From NCBI RefSeq assembly GCF_000517105.1, contig NZ_KI912148.1, forward strand, positions 2,000,990 to 2,064,989: 64,000 nt of DNA, written 5' to 3'. Below the pieces are notes generated by a model. That model did no database searches. It had not been told where the DNA came from and worked only from the letters and a program-made list of their open reading frames with translations. The translations under genes and the position numbers were made by a program. This document shows positions 46,984 to 57,300 of this stretch, piece after piece. Source of the stretch: Fischerella sp. PCC 9605 (GTDB lineage: Bacteria > Cyanobacteriota > Cyanobacteriia > Cyanobacteriales > Nostocaceae). Position 1 is the stretch's first letter; each line of letters starts with the position of its first letter.

Positions 46984-48150
46984 ATGACCATTGAAGTAGA
47001 CTACCGCTTTCCTGCGGGTGTTGACCCAGAAAAGCAAGCCAAAATTATCGCGGTTGGGCAAACAGTTGGAACTTGGGATGCCCGTTTTGCCCACCGAGAA
47101 GCAGCTTTGCGATCGCATTTAGCAGAAGTAGCCTCAGTAGAAACAGAAGCCCAAACAAGTTACAGCATCGCCACGATTCGCTTTCCTGAAGCAAATGTAG
47201 AAAACGACATCTCCAGCCTGTTGACGATGATATTTGGCAAGTACTCTATGGCTGGTGCGGCAAAAATCGTGGCGGTACGTTTACCAAAAACTTATGGTCT
47301 ACATCCCAAACTGGGCATTAGCGGTATTCGAGAACGACTGGGGGTATTTAACCGCCCGTTGATTATGGCTATTTTCAAACCAGCACTGGGACTCTCAGCC
47401 ACCGATCACGCCGCTATTTTGGCAGAAGTAGCCCACGCCGGACTAGATATTATTAAAGATGACGAAATTTTCGGCGATCTGGATATTGCCCCAACCATAG
47501 AACGCCTGAAAGCCTGTCGTCAGGTAATTGAAGAAGTCAAGCAAACCACCGGACGTACAGTATTGTATGCTGTCAATGTTACAGGTACGGCAGATAAATT
47601 ATTAGAGAAAGCGCGTCTTTTGGTACAGCAAGGCGCCAATGCACTCTTGTTGAATGTTCTTACCTACGGCTTTTCGGTACTGCAAGCCTTAGCCAGCGAC
47701 CCAGAAATTAATGTTCCCATCTTCGCCCATCCAGCACTAGCTGGAGCAATGTGTGCTGCCCCCGATTATGGTATGGCATACTCTGTGGTATTGGGAACCT
47801 TGATGGCTCATGCTGGTGCGGACGCCGTGCTGTATCCCGCACACTACGGTAGTTTACCCTTTGACCCAGTCGAAGAAGGTAAGATCCGAGATATTTTGCA
47901 CAGTCGTGGTGTTTTTCCTGTCCCTTCCGCTGGTATTCATCCTGGCATCGTTCCCAAAGCTTTGGTTGATTACGGTCAGGATGTAATTCTCAACGCCGGT
48001 ACTGGCATTATGGATCATCCCGATGGTGCAGCTGCTGGTGTGCAGGCATTTTTCGATGTCCTACAACGAGTTAGCAAGGGCGAATCTTTAACGCTGGAAG
48101 CCTTACCACCAGGGCCGCTGCGCCATGCTGTCGAAAAGTGGGGAAACTAG
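46984..48150 (+). CDS. RuBisCO-like protein (form IV, MtnW/YkrW type)
   Basis: 388 residues. The RuBisCO motif is present as GLDIIKDDEIFGD: Lys (carbamylation site), Asp and Glu are kept, as in MtnW, with Ile where RuBisCO has Phe. Other family positions: IFAHPALAGA, PAHYGSLPF, VPSAGIHPGIVP and GTGIMDHPDG. The family's known activity is 2,3-diketo-5-methylthiopentyl-1-phosphate enolase of methionine salvage, but form IV proteins differ. No other mtn gene is nearby. It is not a CO2-fixing RuBisCO. Confidence 0.88.
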   Translation: MTIEVDYRFPAGVDPEKQAKIIAVGQTVGTWDARFAHREAALRSHLAEVASVETEAQTSYSIATIRFPEANVENDISSLLTMIFGKYSMAGAAKIVAVRLPKTYGLHPKLGISGIRERLGVFNRPLIMAIFKPALGLSATDHAAILAEVAHAGLDIIKDDEIFGDLDIAPTIERLKACRQVIEEVKQTTGRTVLYAVNVTGTADKLLEKARLLVQQGANALLLNVLTYGFSVLQALASDPEINVPIFAHPALAGAMCAAPDYGMAYSVVLGTLMAHAGADAVLYPAHYGSLPFDPVEEGKIRDILHSRGVFPVPSAGIHPGIVPKALVDYGQDVILNAGTGIMDHPDGAAAGVQAFFDVLQRVSKGESLTLEALPPGPLRHAVEKWGN

Positions 48151-48375
48151 TTGTTTGGCATTGGCAACAACCAACTAAGCTGTTCCAGATTTAATTTGCA
48201 TTCTGAGGGCAGGCGGGGACGCCTACCCCACAATAGTTAGACTAATTTAGAATATGCAGATTAAAACATGATTTTGTCACGGCTTTAATTTACATCAGGC
48301 GTAAATTTATTAATATTCTGATACTAGTCATAACGAAACTTGTATGCTATATTTAGAAATCGGTGAGAAAAGTTT

Positions 48376-48449
48376 GGCTCAGTAGCTCAGTAGGTTAGAG
48401 CGGAGGACTCATAAGCCTTAGGTCGTGTGTTCGAATCACACCTGAGCCA
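48376..48449 (+). tRNA. tRNA with CAU anticodon (Met or Ile2)
   Basis: 74 nt. Acceptor GGCTCAG pairs with CTGAGCC; T arm GTGTG-TTCGAAT-CACAC; anticodon loop CTCATAA; D stem GCTC/GAGC. The anticodon stem has a G-T and an A-G position next to the loop. CCA is not encoded. CAU alone cannot separate elongator Met from the Ile2 type with lysidine, so the identity is left open. Confidence 0.9.
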
Positions 48450-48455
48450 TTATTT

Positions 48456-50576
48456 TTAACTACGAATATGGCGGATCAACTCAGCAACCGACCAAGCTTG
48501 AGCGATCGCACCTCTGGGTGTATGTGGTTCATCACCATCAAAAATCTCAGAAATGGAGTTTAGACAGGCGTCGGAAAGGAAGTGTTCTAGCAGGGGTTGC
48601 CAATCAAAGGGTAGGGCTTGATTTGGATGAAAACGCTGCCAAGCACGGATATAAGGCCCAATTAGCCAACTCCAAACAGTTCCTTGATGGTAAGAGCGAT
48701 CGCGTTGCTCAGAGTTGCCTGTGTATTTACCCACATACGACCGATCGCTTGGATCGAGGGTGCGAAGACCATAAGGTGTAAGTAAGCGATCGGTAGCACG
48801 TTGTAATATTTGCTGCCCTTGCTGGGCAGAAAAGGCACAATGAGCGAGAGAAAGGGCTATGACTGCATTTGGGCGAATCTGAACATTGCGTCCATCGTCA
48901 GGCTCAATAGTGTCATACAAGTAAGCAAGCTGGGAATTCCAAAACTGTTGCAGTGAGGCTTTTACCTGTTGTGCTTGCTGGCTGTAACGCTGCGCTTGCT
49001 TAGCCAAACGACTCGGTTCGGTAACGATTTCTTGCTCACTTAATATTTCTGCCCATCGAGAAGCCCAACATAAAGCTGAATACCACAGAGCATTGATTTC
49101 TACTGGCTTACCGCGACGAGGTGTGACAGGCTGCCCATCAACTATAGCATCCATCCAAGTCAAGGCTACACCACGAGCATCCCAACCAATCAGCCCATCA
49201 GTAGAATCAACCTGGATATTGTAGCGCGTACCACCAATAAAAGCTTTATAAATTTGCTGTACTACTGGGTACTGCTGCGCTAAAAACTGCCAGTCTTGCG
49301 TAGCTTCTAGGTAAAGCCCTAAAGTTTCTATCCACCACAGTGCTGCATCAATACTGTTGTAAAAAGGTTCACTTTCTCCATCCGGTAATGTATTGGGAAT
49401 CAGTCCGTGGCGACAGTAACACCCAAGAGTCTCTAGGAGTCCTTTCGCCAGGTCAAAGCGTTGCGGAACTAGTGTTAACCCTGGTAAAGCAATCAAGATA
49501 TTGCGTCCATAATCATTGAACCAATGATAACCAGCAATGACACTAGGACCAGCTATAGAGGTTCGGTAAACGATAAACTGATCGCTTGCTCGTAGTAATT
49601 GCTGCCAAATTTGGTACTGGGCATTGGGAATTGGGCATTGGGTATTGGGTATTGAAGTAGTGATTTTTCCCATGCCCCTTGCCTCTTCTCCCCATCCAAA
49701 AATGTGAGAAAGTCGCTCTTGCTCTGCCTCGATTGCTTCTGCAAAAGTATCATCAGTGAGAACAGTTTGTAATTTGTCGGGAAAACCCACTTTTGCTTCT
49801 AGAGTCACTGCATCTCCTGGCATCAAAGCCACTGTCAAGTAACCAGGACTGTAGAGGTCTTCGCGATCGCTTAATCCTCGGCGCGTTTCTTCTGGTAAAT
49901 GATAATTCCAATACCAAAATGCATCTGGTTGATAGTTTCCTCGTGTCCACCGCAAGTGCCAAGGTGTGCCAAACTGTCCTGAATTTATCGCTTGCAGGCA
50001 AACTTGCCCTTGCCCCAGCAACTGCGAGAATTGCAATCCCAGAGTTGCTTTTTGTTGGGAGTGAAAATCGCGATCGCCGATTAGCAGTCGCAACCTCAAA
50101 ATCGCGACATCACTGCCTTCATAGCGGTATTGAATTAATAGGCGATGGCAAAAAGATGGGGAGATGGGGAGAACCGGAGGTGGGGAAAAAAACCTCACCC
50201 CATCACCCCCTCTCCCACTCTCCCCCTCTCCCCCTCCTAAACCGTGGGGCATCACCAATTGCCTGGTTATTTGCCAGTTGTCTTCACCCCAAACCCATTT
50301 GGGAACTGGGTTAATATCGAAATAGCGCAGTAGTTCGTAACCCGTCGGATCAATCTGACCGCTGCCCCAGAAATTCGTCCCTAATGCTATAACTTGCTTT
50401 GGTAGTTCCAGGCTAGCTTCTAAATGTGAAAGCAGCAGAGTACGCCCATAAGGTGGATTGGTTGCAGCAAACAACCAACCATGATACATACGAGTGCGAA
50501 CATCTGAAAGCGTACCGCTGGCAAAACTTCCCAAGCCATTTGTGAGCAACCATTCTCTTGTATCTAAATCCAGCAT
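48456..50576 (-). CDS. Glycogen debranching enzyme (amylo-alpha-1,6-glucosidase type)
   Basis: 706 residues. The N-terminal sugar-binding/GDE_N half (WLLTNGLGSFASGTLSDVRT) precedes an (alpha/alpha)6-barrel with family motifs NDYGRNILIALPG, DAALWWIETLG and GTVWSWLIGPYI. It removes branch points of glycogen. Two in-frame low-complexity insertions (nt 49615-49690 and 50150-50240) sit in loops. It ends 6 bp from the tRNA gene on the other strand. Confidence 0.88.
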   Translation of the reverse strand: MLDLDTREWLLTNGLGSFASGTLSDVRTRMYHGWLFAATNPPYGRTLLLSHLEASLELPKQVIALGTNFWGSGQIDPTGYELLRYFDINPVPKWVWGEDNWQITRQLVMPHGLGGGEGESGRGGDGVRFFSPPPVLPISPSFCHRLLIQYRYEGSDVAILRLRLLIGDRDFHSQQKATLGLQFSQLLGQGQVCLQAINSGQFGTPWHLRWTRGNYQPDAFWYWNYHLPEETRRGLSDREDLYSPGYLTVALMPGDAVTLEAKVGFPDKLQTVLTDDTFAEAIEAEQERLSHIFGWGEEARGMGKITTSIPNTQCPIPNAQYQIWQQLLRASDQFIVYRTSIAGPSVIAGYHWFNDYGRNILIALPGLTLVPQRFDLAKGLLETLGCYCRHGLIPNTLPDGESEPFYNSIDAALWWIETLGLYLEATQDWQFLAQQYPVVQQIYKAFIGGTRYNIQVDSTDGLIGWDARGVALTWMDAIVDGQPVTPRRGKPVEINALWYSALCWASRWAEILSEQEIVTEPSRLAKQAQRYSQQAQQVKASLQQFWNSQLAYLYDTIEPDDGRNVQIRPNAVIALSLAHCAFSAQQGQQILQRATDRLLTPYGLRTLDPSDRSYVGKYTGNSEQRDRSYHQGTVWSWLIGPYIRAWQRFHPNQALPFDWQPLLEHFLSDACLNSISEIFDGDEPHTPRGAIAQAWSVAELIRHIRS

Positions 50577-50660
50577 TTGCTACTCAAAATCGTTATGAGT
50601 ATGATATAGTCGTAACAGTTCGTAATTAATTAAGCTGTCAGGACGTGGACGGGTGAGTGT

Positions 50661-50676
50661 CACCTGTACACCTGTA
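50661..50676 (+). repeat. Direct repeat CACCTGTA x2 in the peroxiredoxin leader
   Basis: Two tandem CACCTGTA units lie 45-60 bp upstream of the peroxiredoxin ATG; AAGGAG (about 50708-50713) is the ribosome site. A possible operator, as the gene is expected to be stress-regulated; function not shown. Confidence 0.4.
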
Positions 50677-50720
50677 GAAAGCGGGCAGCTAGACGCAAGT
50701 AATTTCAAGGAGAATTAGTT

Positions 50721-51320
50721 ATGTCTACAGAAGGATGCCTCCGTGTTGGTCAAAGCGCCCCCGACTTTACAGCAACGGCTGTGGTAGATCAGGAATTCAA
50801 AACTATCAAACTTTCCGACTATCGCGGTAAGTATGTTGTTTTGTTTTTCTATCCCCTAGACTTTACCTTTGTTTGCCCAACTGAAATCACAGCCTTTAGC
50901 GATCGCTACGAAGAATTTAAAAAAGTTAACACAGAAATCCTGGGTGTATCCGTTGATAGCGAGTTTTCACACTTAGCATGGATTCAGACCGATCGCAAGT
51001 CTGGGGGTGTCGGCGATCTTAACTATCCTCTGGTTTCCGACATTAAGAAAGAAATTAGCACCGCTTACAACGTTCTCGATCCAGCAGCTGGTATTGCCTT
51101 GCGTGGTCTGTTTATCATCGACAAAGATGGTATCATCCAACACGCGACAATCAACAACCTAGCGTTTGGTCGCAACGTTGATGAGACTCTGCGGACACTG
51201 CAAGCTATTCAGTACGTGCAGTCTCACCCCGATGAAGTTTGCCCAGCTGGTTGGCAACCTGGTGACAAGACAATGGTTCCCGATCCTGTCAAGTCCAAAG
51301 TTTATTTCGCTGCTGTCTAG
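50721..51320 (+). CDS. 2-Cys peroxiredoxin
   Basis: 199 residues. Peroxidatic Cys in [10 protein letters not shown], resolving Cys in DEVCPAGW, and the GGLG-type region replaced by GGVGDLNYP. The C-terminal helix with Tyr-Phe-like end (KVYFAAV) is typical of the eukaryote-like 2-Cys group. It reduces peroxides with thioredoxin as donor. Confidence 0.95.
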   Translation: MSTEGCLRVGQSAPDFTATAVVDQEFKTIKLSDYRGKYVVLFFYPLDFTFVCPTEITAFSDRYEEFKKVNTEILGVSVDSEFSHLAWIQTDRKSGGVGDLNYPLVSDIKKEISTAYNVLDPAAGIALRGLFIIDKDGIIQHATINNLAFGRNVDETLRTLQAIQYVQSHPDEVCPAGWQPGDKTMVPDPVKSKVYFAAV

Positions 51321-51998
51321 ACTATAGTTAGTCAGGCTGAATTGACCGAATCAGGCAGGGAAATTAAAGGTTAAAGGAGCAAGGTTTCCCAATTCCTTTG
51401 TCCCTGCCTCTTTATTCCTAATTTTTTGTTAAAGTTTTGTCAGTCAGAGTTGATTTATAAAGTAAATCTTAAGTAGGGGAGCCAGTGCGGTGGTGAGGTA
51501 GCGCGGTCTTGGGGGTTCCCCCCATGTAGACGCGCGCAGCGCGGCTTCGGTGCAGGGTACGACTGCCGAAAGGGTTAAGAGGCATAAAGGAGCCACTGCG
51601 CCCTTGGGGGTTCCCGCCGTTGTAGCACGTGGCGTCACCTGGTGTTGTGTCACGGCTTTAGCCTGACGCACCATGTTATATAGCGGTGCGTTAGGCGCTT
51701 TGATCGTGTTTTTCGTGACAAATCATTTCAAAATATGCGCCTAACACAACGGCAATAAAGCGGGAGGAAAATCCACACCGATGACAGCCTCCCCTACAGT
51801 AAATTTTATTTTTACTTTATAAATGACCTCTTACATCTTTTAGGGAATGAAACAGCCCTGCCCTTAAAAAGGGGGGAAAATTACTTTAAAGTCTCCCTTT
51901 CCAAAGGGGTTTTAGGAGGATCTGAAAATCTGGGATGACGTGACGAGTAGTTTGAAAACAGACCCTAGTCTAACTTATATTTTTTAATTTTGAATTCT
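51321..51998. other. Repeat-rich intergenic region
   Basis: 678 bp without a convincing gene. Dispersed repeats: GGGGGTTCCCCCCATGTAG/CTTGGGGGTTCCCGCCG (51505-51630), the GCGCGCAGCGCG type (51525-51545), the inverted repeat shared with 42378-42430 (51755-51799) and the CCCTTAAAAAGGGG hairpin type (51850-51910). Confidence 0.6.
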
Positions 51999-52172
51999 TC
52001 ACGTCATCTGTCGCACCATCAAATCAGCAAACAACCCCTCAACGTCAGCTAATTCCTCAAATTTAGCTGTCCTTACAATTTGGAATGTTTGGATATCTCG
52101 CCAGAGGAAGTAGTTACTGCTGGCTTGGATTTGTTGGAGACGCTTAGGGTCTAGCAACTGACATAATTTCAT
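51999..52172 (-). CDS. Small 57-aa hypothetical protein
   Basis: ATG at 52172, stop at 51999: MKLCQLLDPKRLQQIQASSN then a mixed helical region ending LFADLMVRQMT. It begins 5 bp after the stop of the MBL hydrolase gene and is on the same strand, so the two may be co-transcribed. The family is not recognised. No transmembrane segment. Confidence 0.5.
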   Translation of the reverse strand: MKLCQLLDPKRLQQIQASSNYFLWRDIQTFQIVRTAKFEELADVEGLFADLMVRQMT

Positions 52173-52177
52173 TCAGG

Positions 52178-53017
52178 TCACAATTGCGAATTGTTTTGGT
52201 CAGCAAGCGTTTTGAATTCGATCGCATCATGACTGCAAAACAGGCGCACATCACTACTGTGTGAGAGCGATAACGCACGTAAGCGTTCTTGATTGTGGAG
52301 TCGAGCCTTGCGATCTACTTCCATCAACCATTGGTAAGCACGCAGACCTGGAGTACAGCGTGGTTTGGCGGTGTTCATTTCGTGCCGATAAAAGTAGGCA
52401 TCGCCCGCATGTAGGAGCCAACCTTGCGGTGTTTCAATGGCAATGCCAGCATGACCGTGCGTATGACCAGTAAGCGGAATAAGAAGAATCTCAGGTGGCA
52501 GTCCTTCGAGGTCACGCACTGCCTCGAAACCGAACCAAGGTTCGCCCCCTGGCGAATAATACTTCCATTGTTTAACTTCATCCCACTGAAGAGGACGATA
52601 ACGTTGCGATGAGATGAAGCCACGCCGTTTCTGTGCTGCCTCAACTTCAGCCTGCATCACATGCACAGTTGCCTCTGGGAAATCCTCCAATCCACCCGCA
52701 TGATCAAAATCAAGGTGGGTAAGCACTATGTGGCGTACATCACTTTTGTCAAAGCCAAGCTGCTTAATCTGAGCAAGCGCTGTGTATTTTTGTTCAAACT
52801 TGATGCGATTCAAATTCATGAAGAACGGGCTGAGTCTTGATAATGGTGCTTTGACATCGCGCTCTCCAAAGCCAGTATCAATGAGAATGAGTCCCTGATT
52901 GGTCTCAACGAGCAGACAGTGGCAGACAAGGCTGGCTGTTAGCCCACGACTAAAGCCATCGAAGAACGCCCCGCCAATCGGACACATACAACCGCAATTT
53001 AGATGATGAATACGCAT
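52178..53017 (-). CDS. MBL-fold metallo-hydrolase
   Basis: About 279 residues from ATG 53017 (MRIHHLNCGCMCPIGGAFFD); an ATG at 53077 adds 20 residues. The metal motif is HLDFDHAGG, an HxDxDH variant of the usual HxHxDH, followed by later His (TGHTHGH, GDAYFYRH). This variant occurs in lactonase- or phosphonatase-like families. It may hydrolyse a small ester or lactone. The substrate is unknown. Cytoplasmic. Confidence 0.85.
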   Translation of the reverse strand: MRIHHLNCGCMCPIGGAFFDGFSRGLTASLVCHCLLVETNQGLILIDTGFGERDVKAPLSRLSPFFMNLNRIKFEQKYTALAQIKQLGFDKSDVRHIVLTHLDFDHAGGLEDFPEATVHVMQAEVEAAQKRRGFISSQRYRPLQWDEVKQWKYYSPGGEPWFGFEAVRDLEGLPPEILLIPLTGHTHGHAGIAIETPQGWLLHAGDAYFYRHEMNTAKPRCTPGLRAYQWLMEVDRKARLHNQERLRALSLSHSSDVRLFCSHDAIEFKTLADQNNSQL

Positions 53018-53150
53018 GAATGATTTTCCCCTGGTATCAATCTCTTTTAAAGACAAAAGGGTAGGGCAAATCATCATACCCTGGTGTGAAAAAATTTATA
53101 GATGACAAATATTCGCTTATATTTTAGGGGTTGCTGAATAAGAGTATAAA

Positions 53151-53670
53151 TTATATTTTTATTGACCTTTGTGTGAAGCTAAAAAAATAATTCATATTAG
53201 CGGTATTTATTAATATAACTGCACGAGGTGGAGTCAAATCTATTCCTAACAACTTGCTGTACCGAATTATGGTATTTTCGTCGATCAAACCGTGAAGTAG
53301 TTCATAGATAAATTTATCCTTCAATTGATGTTGATTGAGCAATGTATCAATCACTGTAGTTTGATTGATTACTAGTTTTATTAGTTTCTGCACTAAAGAG
53401 AAGAAATTTCTTCACCATTGTCAGATTTGCAAACAATAACTTCACCGAATTGTGTATTAAATAATAAAGGAACTCGCAAGTAATTATTCGTAATTTTTTC
53501 TGAATGTAGTTGAAGGAATAGTTAATAAAATCGGGGTTGCTACCAGCAATTACATAAGCATTTTGATCTAAGACAAATACTTCCGCACATAATAGCTGTG
53601 CCACCATTTCTGCAATTATTGTAGCAACTTGTTTATACTGTGTAATTGATATACAGATAACTAAACTTTC
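53151..53670 (-). pseudogene. Decayed CdaR/sugar-diacid-type regulator
   Basis: Several frames together spell a CdaR-like sensory domain: QVATIIAEMVAQLLCAEVFV and LDQNAYVIAGSNPDFINYSF, then GEVIVCKSDNGEEISSL in another frame with a stop, then QKLIKLVINQTTVID with LLGIDLTPPRAVILI. Frameshifts and stops near 53397 and 53500 show it is broken; the HTH end is lost. These regulators bind sugar diacids in living genes. Confidence 0.6.
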
Positions 53671-53997
53671 AATAGAAAAGCATCTTTCTAAAGTTGTAAT
53701 TGGCGCAGGGCAAACACACCTTAAAGTAGCGTGCGACTCGTTTGTGAGCTAATACATAACTCAGAGAGTGTACTTCCGAAGTGAAGGAAACTGGTATTAA
53801 TTATGGAAGAGACAACAAAACCCCTTCTAAATGAGGAAATTGGTACGAACTTTTGTGCTCAACAAATTTTTGCAACGCAACCATTTCTGCTTCTTTGGGT
53901 AGAGGTCATGACAGCAAGTCCATATGGTATATTTCAACATCAACTATCGCAGATGCTATAGTCCGACCATTTATAGCAATCAAAGGTATCCACGTTC

Positions 53998-54240
53998 ATG
54001 CGTGTAATCGAACAAAAAGAGCTTGCAGAGTTGGTTCGTGAAACTCGGCAACGCCTTGAACTCTCACAGACCAAGTTTGCAGCTAAACTAGGAGTTTCGT
54101 TCCATAGTGTTAATCGATGGGAGAACGGACGGACAAAGCCTTTACCACTGGCGTTGAAACAAATTGAAGCACTACTGCACTCCTTGGGCGATCGCGGTGA
54201 AGACTTACTAGCCAAGTATTTTTCATCCGAGAGGAGTTGA
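53998..54240 (+). CDS. XRE-family helix-turn-helix regulator
   Basis: 80 residues. The HTH is ETRQRLELSQTKFAAKLGVS with FHSVNRWENGRTKPLPLAL (recognition helix SVNRWENGRTKP). No extra sensor domain. It lies 117 bp upstream of the giant hybrid kinase and may control it, or be a remnant of another unit. Confidence 0.82.
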   Translation: MRVIEQKELAELVRETRQRLELSQTKFAAKLGVSFHSVNRWENGRTKPLPLALKQIEALLHSLGDRGEDLLAKYFSSERS

Positions 54241-54357
54241 GATTGTGCCCCCTGATGTGAAGAAGACAGCGGTTTTTTTCCACGGGCAACTGTTTGTAGT
54301 CGCTCACAGCACGATGTGCTATTTATCGTTACCTAAATTCCAGCAGGAGGAACGATA

Positions 54358-57300
54358 ATGGCACTCCGGTTTCTCTTGCTTGAAGACAATCCCCTAGATG
54401 CAGATGTAATTAAAGCCACCCTGCTTGATGGCGGCATTGACTGTGAATTGCTGATAGTAAAAACCCGCTCCAACTTTGTGACGGCACTGGAGAATGATGT
54501 ATTTGACCTGATTCTAGCCGATTATGCACTACCGGAATTTGATGGCCTGGCTGCTCTGGAAATTGCCCGCAACCTCTGTTCGGAAGCTCCCTTTATTTTT
54601 GTTACTGCCAGTTTGGGCGAGGAGTTGGCGATCGAAACGCTCAAGCGTGGAGCCACGGATTATGTGTTGAAGCAACGGCTAGGGCGACTAGTGCCATCCG
54701 TGCAACGGGCACTGCGAGAAACCCAAGAACGCCGGAAACGCAAACGGGCGGAACTCATGCTAGTCGAGCAGAAGCGACTGCTTTTGTTAATTGCTTCAGG
54801 ACACCCGCTCTCTGAATGCCTTACAGCCACATGTGCTTCAGTATCTGGGCTTAATCCAGGTACACGCGCCTGCTTCCTGCTGAGCGATGCCCAGCGACGG
54901 ACGTTTAAGAGTTCCATCACCCCAGATTTTCCACCGTCGTTTGGGCAAGGACTCAAGGATGCTCCAATTAACGATTTATGCATTGGAACCTGCGGCGAGG
55001 CAGTGTATCGGGGTGAGCCGATTACCTGCGCCGACATTGCCAACGACGATCGCTGGTCTATTGAATGGCGAAATTTATGTGTGACTCACGGCATTTTGGC
55101 GTGTCATTCCCAGCCGGTGATAGGCGTGGATGGTCTACCCCTTGGATCGCTGATGCTTTGCTTTGACCAAGCACGGATGCCGACTGATTGGGAGTACCAA
55201 CTGGCAGATTTTGCCACCCAAGTTGCCAGCATCGTGTTTGAGCGCGATCGCTCTAATTTTGCCCTGCGCGAATCCGAAGCAAAATACCGCAAGTTGTTTG
55301 AGTCGATCGACGAAGGCTTCTGCATCTGCGAAATGCTGTTTGACGAAAACGGTGAACCAACTGATTATCGGTTTGTTGAAGTTAATCCGGTCTTTGAAAG
55401 GCTAACGGGACTCCAACAAGCAACGGGTAAAACGGCGCGAGAACTTGTCCCCAATCTTGAAGACCATTGGTTTGAGATTTACGGCAGAGTCGTGCTGACA
55501 GGCGAACCGATTCGGTTTGAGGATCAATCGTTCGCCATGAACAATCGTTGGTTTGATGTCAACGCTTTTTGCGTCGATGACCCGCAAAGCCACAAGTTCG
55601 CCATCCTGTTCACCAATATCAGCGATCGCAAACAGGTTGAACGAGAACGGGAGCGATTTCTCGCTGTTGGTTCAGATTTGCAAGTGATCGCTGGTATCAA
55701 TGGTTATTTCCAATGGGTCAGCCAGACCTTTGAACGAACACTCGGCTGGACAAGCGACGAAATAACATCCCGTCCCTGGACTGATTTTGTCCACCCGGAC
55801 GACATTAGCGCATCTGTTTCGCAAGCCAATAGTCTGTTCTTGGGTAACGAAACTTCTGCGTTTGAAAACCGTTATCGACACAAAGATGGCTCCTACCGTT
55901 GGTTGCTCTGGAAAGCACAGGCGTATCTAGAAGAACAGGTAATTTACGGGGTTGCCGTTGACATCACTGATCGCAAAATTGCCGAAGCCGCTTTACGAGA
56001 GAGTGAAGAACAACTCAGGCTGGCTTCGTTAGGCGCAAATCTTGGCATGTGGTATTGGGATGTAAAAACTGACACACTGACCTGGACAGACCAAGCAAAA
56101 GCGATATTTGGTTTACCTACCGATACAGAAATGTCGATGCAGGTGTTTTTGTCGGCGGTGCATCCAGACGATCGCCAGTTCGTTGAGACGGTCGTTAGCG
56201 AGTTGCAAGCGGGTCAGATGTATACGGAAATTGAGTACCGAACGCTGTGGGCAGATGGCACAGTCCGTTGGATTTTAGCCAGGGGTGATTCTGCCTACAA
56301 TACCGATGGAACTCTGATTGCGACGCGGGGTGTATTGATGGACATCACCGATCGCAAAATTGCCGAAGCCGAAAGGAAGCAGCTTAACCAGCAACTGACG
56401 GATCGCGTTAACGAGCTACAAACCCTGTTTAATTTACTCCCCATTGGTGTGGCGATCGCTGAAGACTCAGAGTGCAGAATGATTCGCGCCAACCCCCATA
56501 TGTCTGAACTGATCAGAGTGCCTGTGGAGGTAAATGCCTCTCATAGCGCTCCTACCGACGAACGCCCACTTTACCGCCTATGCCGGGAGGGTCAAGAGAT
56601 CCCCGTCGAAGCCTTGCCCATGCAGTATGCGGCAATCCACAATACAGCGGTGAGGGATGAAGTCATCGATCTGGTGCATCCAGACGGCACAATGGTCAAA
56701 CTGCTCTGTTATGCCTCGCCACTATTGGATGGACAAGGCAGGGTAAGAGGCGCTCTGGGGGCATTTGTTGATATTACTCAGCGCGTCCTAGATGAAGCCA
56801 CCTTGCGTGAGAGTGAGGAACGGCTGAAAATTGCTCTCGCTACGGGCAAGCTTGGCTCTTGGCAACTCGATTTGGTGACAGGAGTACTCGATAGCTCCGA
56901 TCGGTGTAAAGCAAACTTTGGCTTGTCCCCAGAGGCGGAATTGTCCTACGAGCGGCTATTTGAGTTAATTCATCCCGATGATCGCCTGTATGTTCAAAAG
57001 ACGGTTGCAATTGCGATCGCACAACGAATTGATTATAATGCCGAGTATCGCACCATTTGGTTAGACGGCAGCGTTCACTGGATTATTGCACGAGGTCGAG
57101 CGCTCTACGATGCCAACGGTCAACCGCTGCGCATGATCGGCGTAACTCTCGATATTACTGATCGCAAACAGACAGAAGAAGCGCTCCGGCAAAGCGAAGA
57201 ACAGCTACGATTGGCTTGTGAAGGAGCAAATTTAGGGCTATGGCATTGGGATGTGCAAAGTGACACATTGACCTGGACGGATCAATGTAAAGCGCTATTC

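Noticed and set aside
51444..51674. A 76-codon minus-strand ORF
   Set aside because: It is made of dispersed GC-rich repeats that often yield open frames (TAGTPKGAVAPL-like); no ribosome site.
53803..53961. A 52-codon plus-strand ORF before the XRE gene
   Set aside because: No family, no ribosome site and it lies in a decayed region; not enough support.
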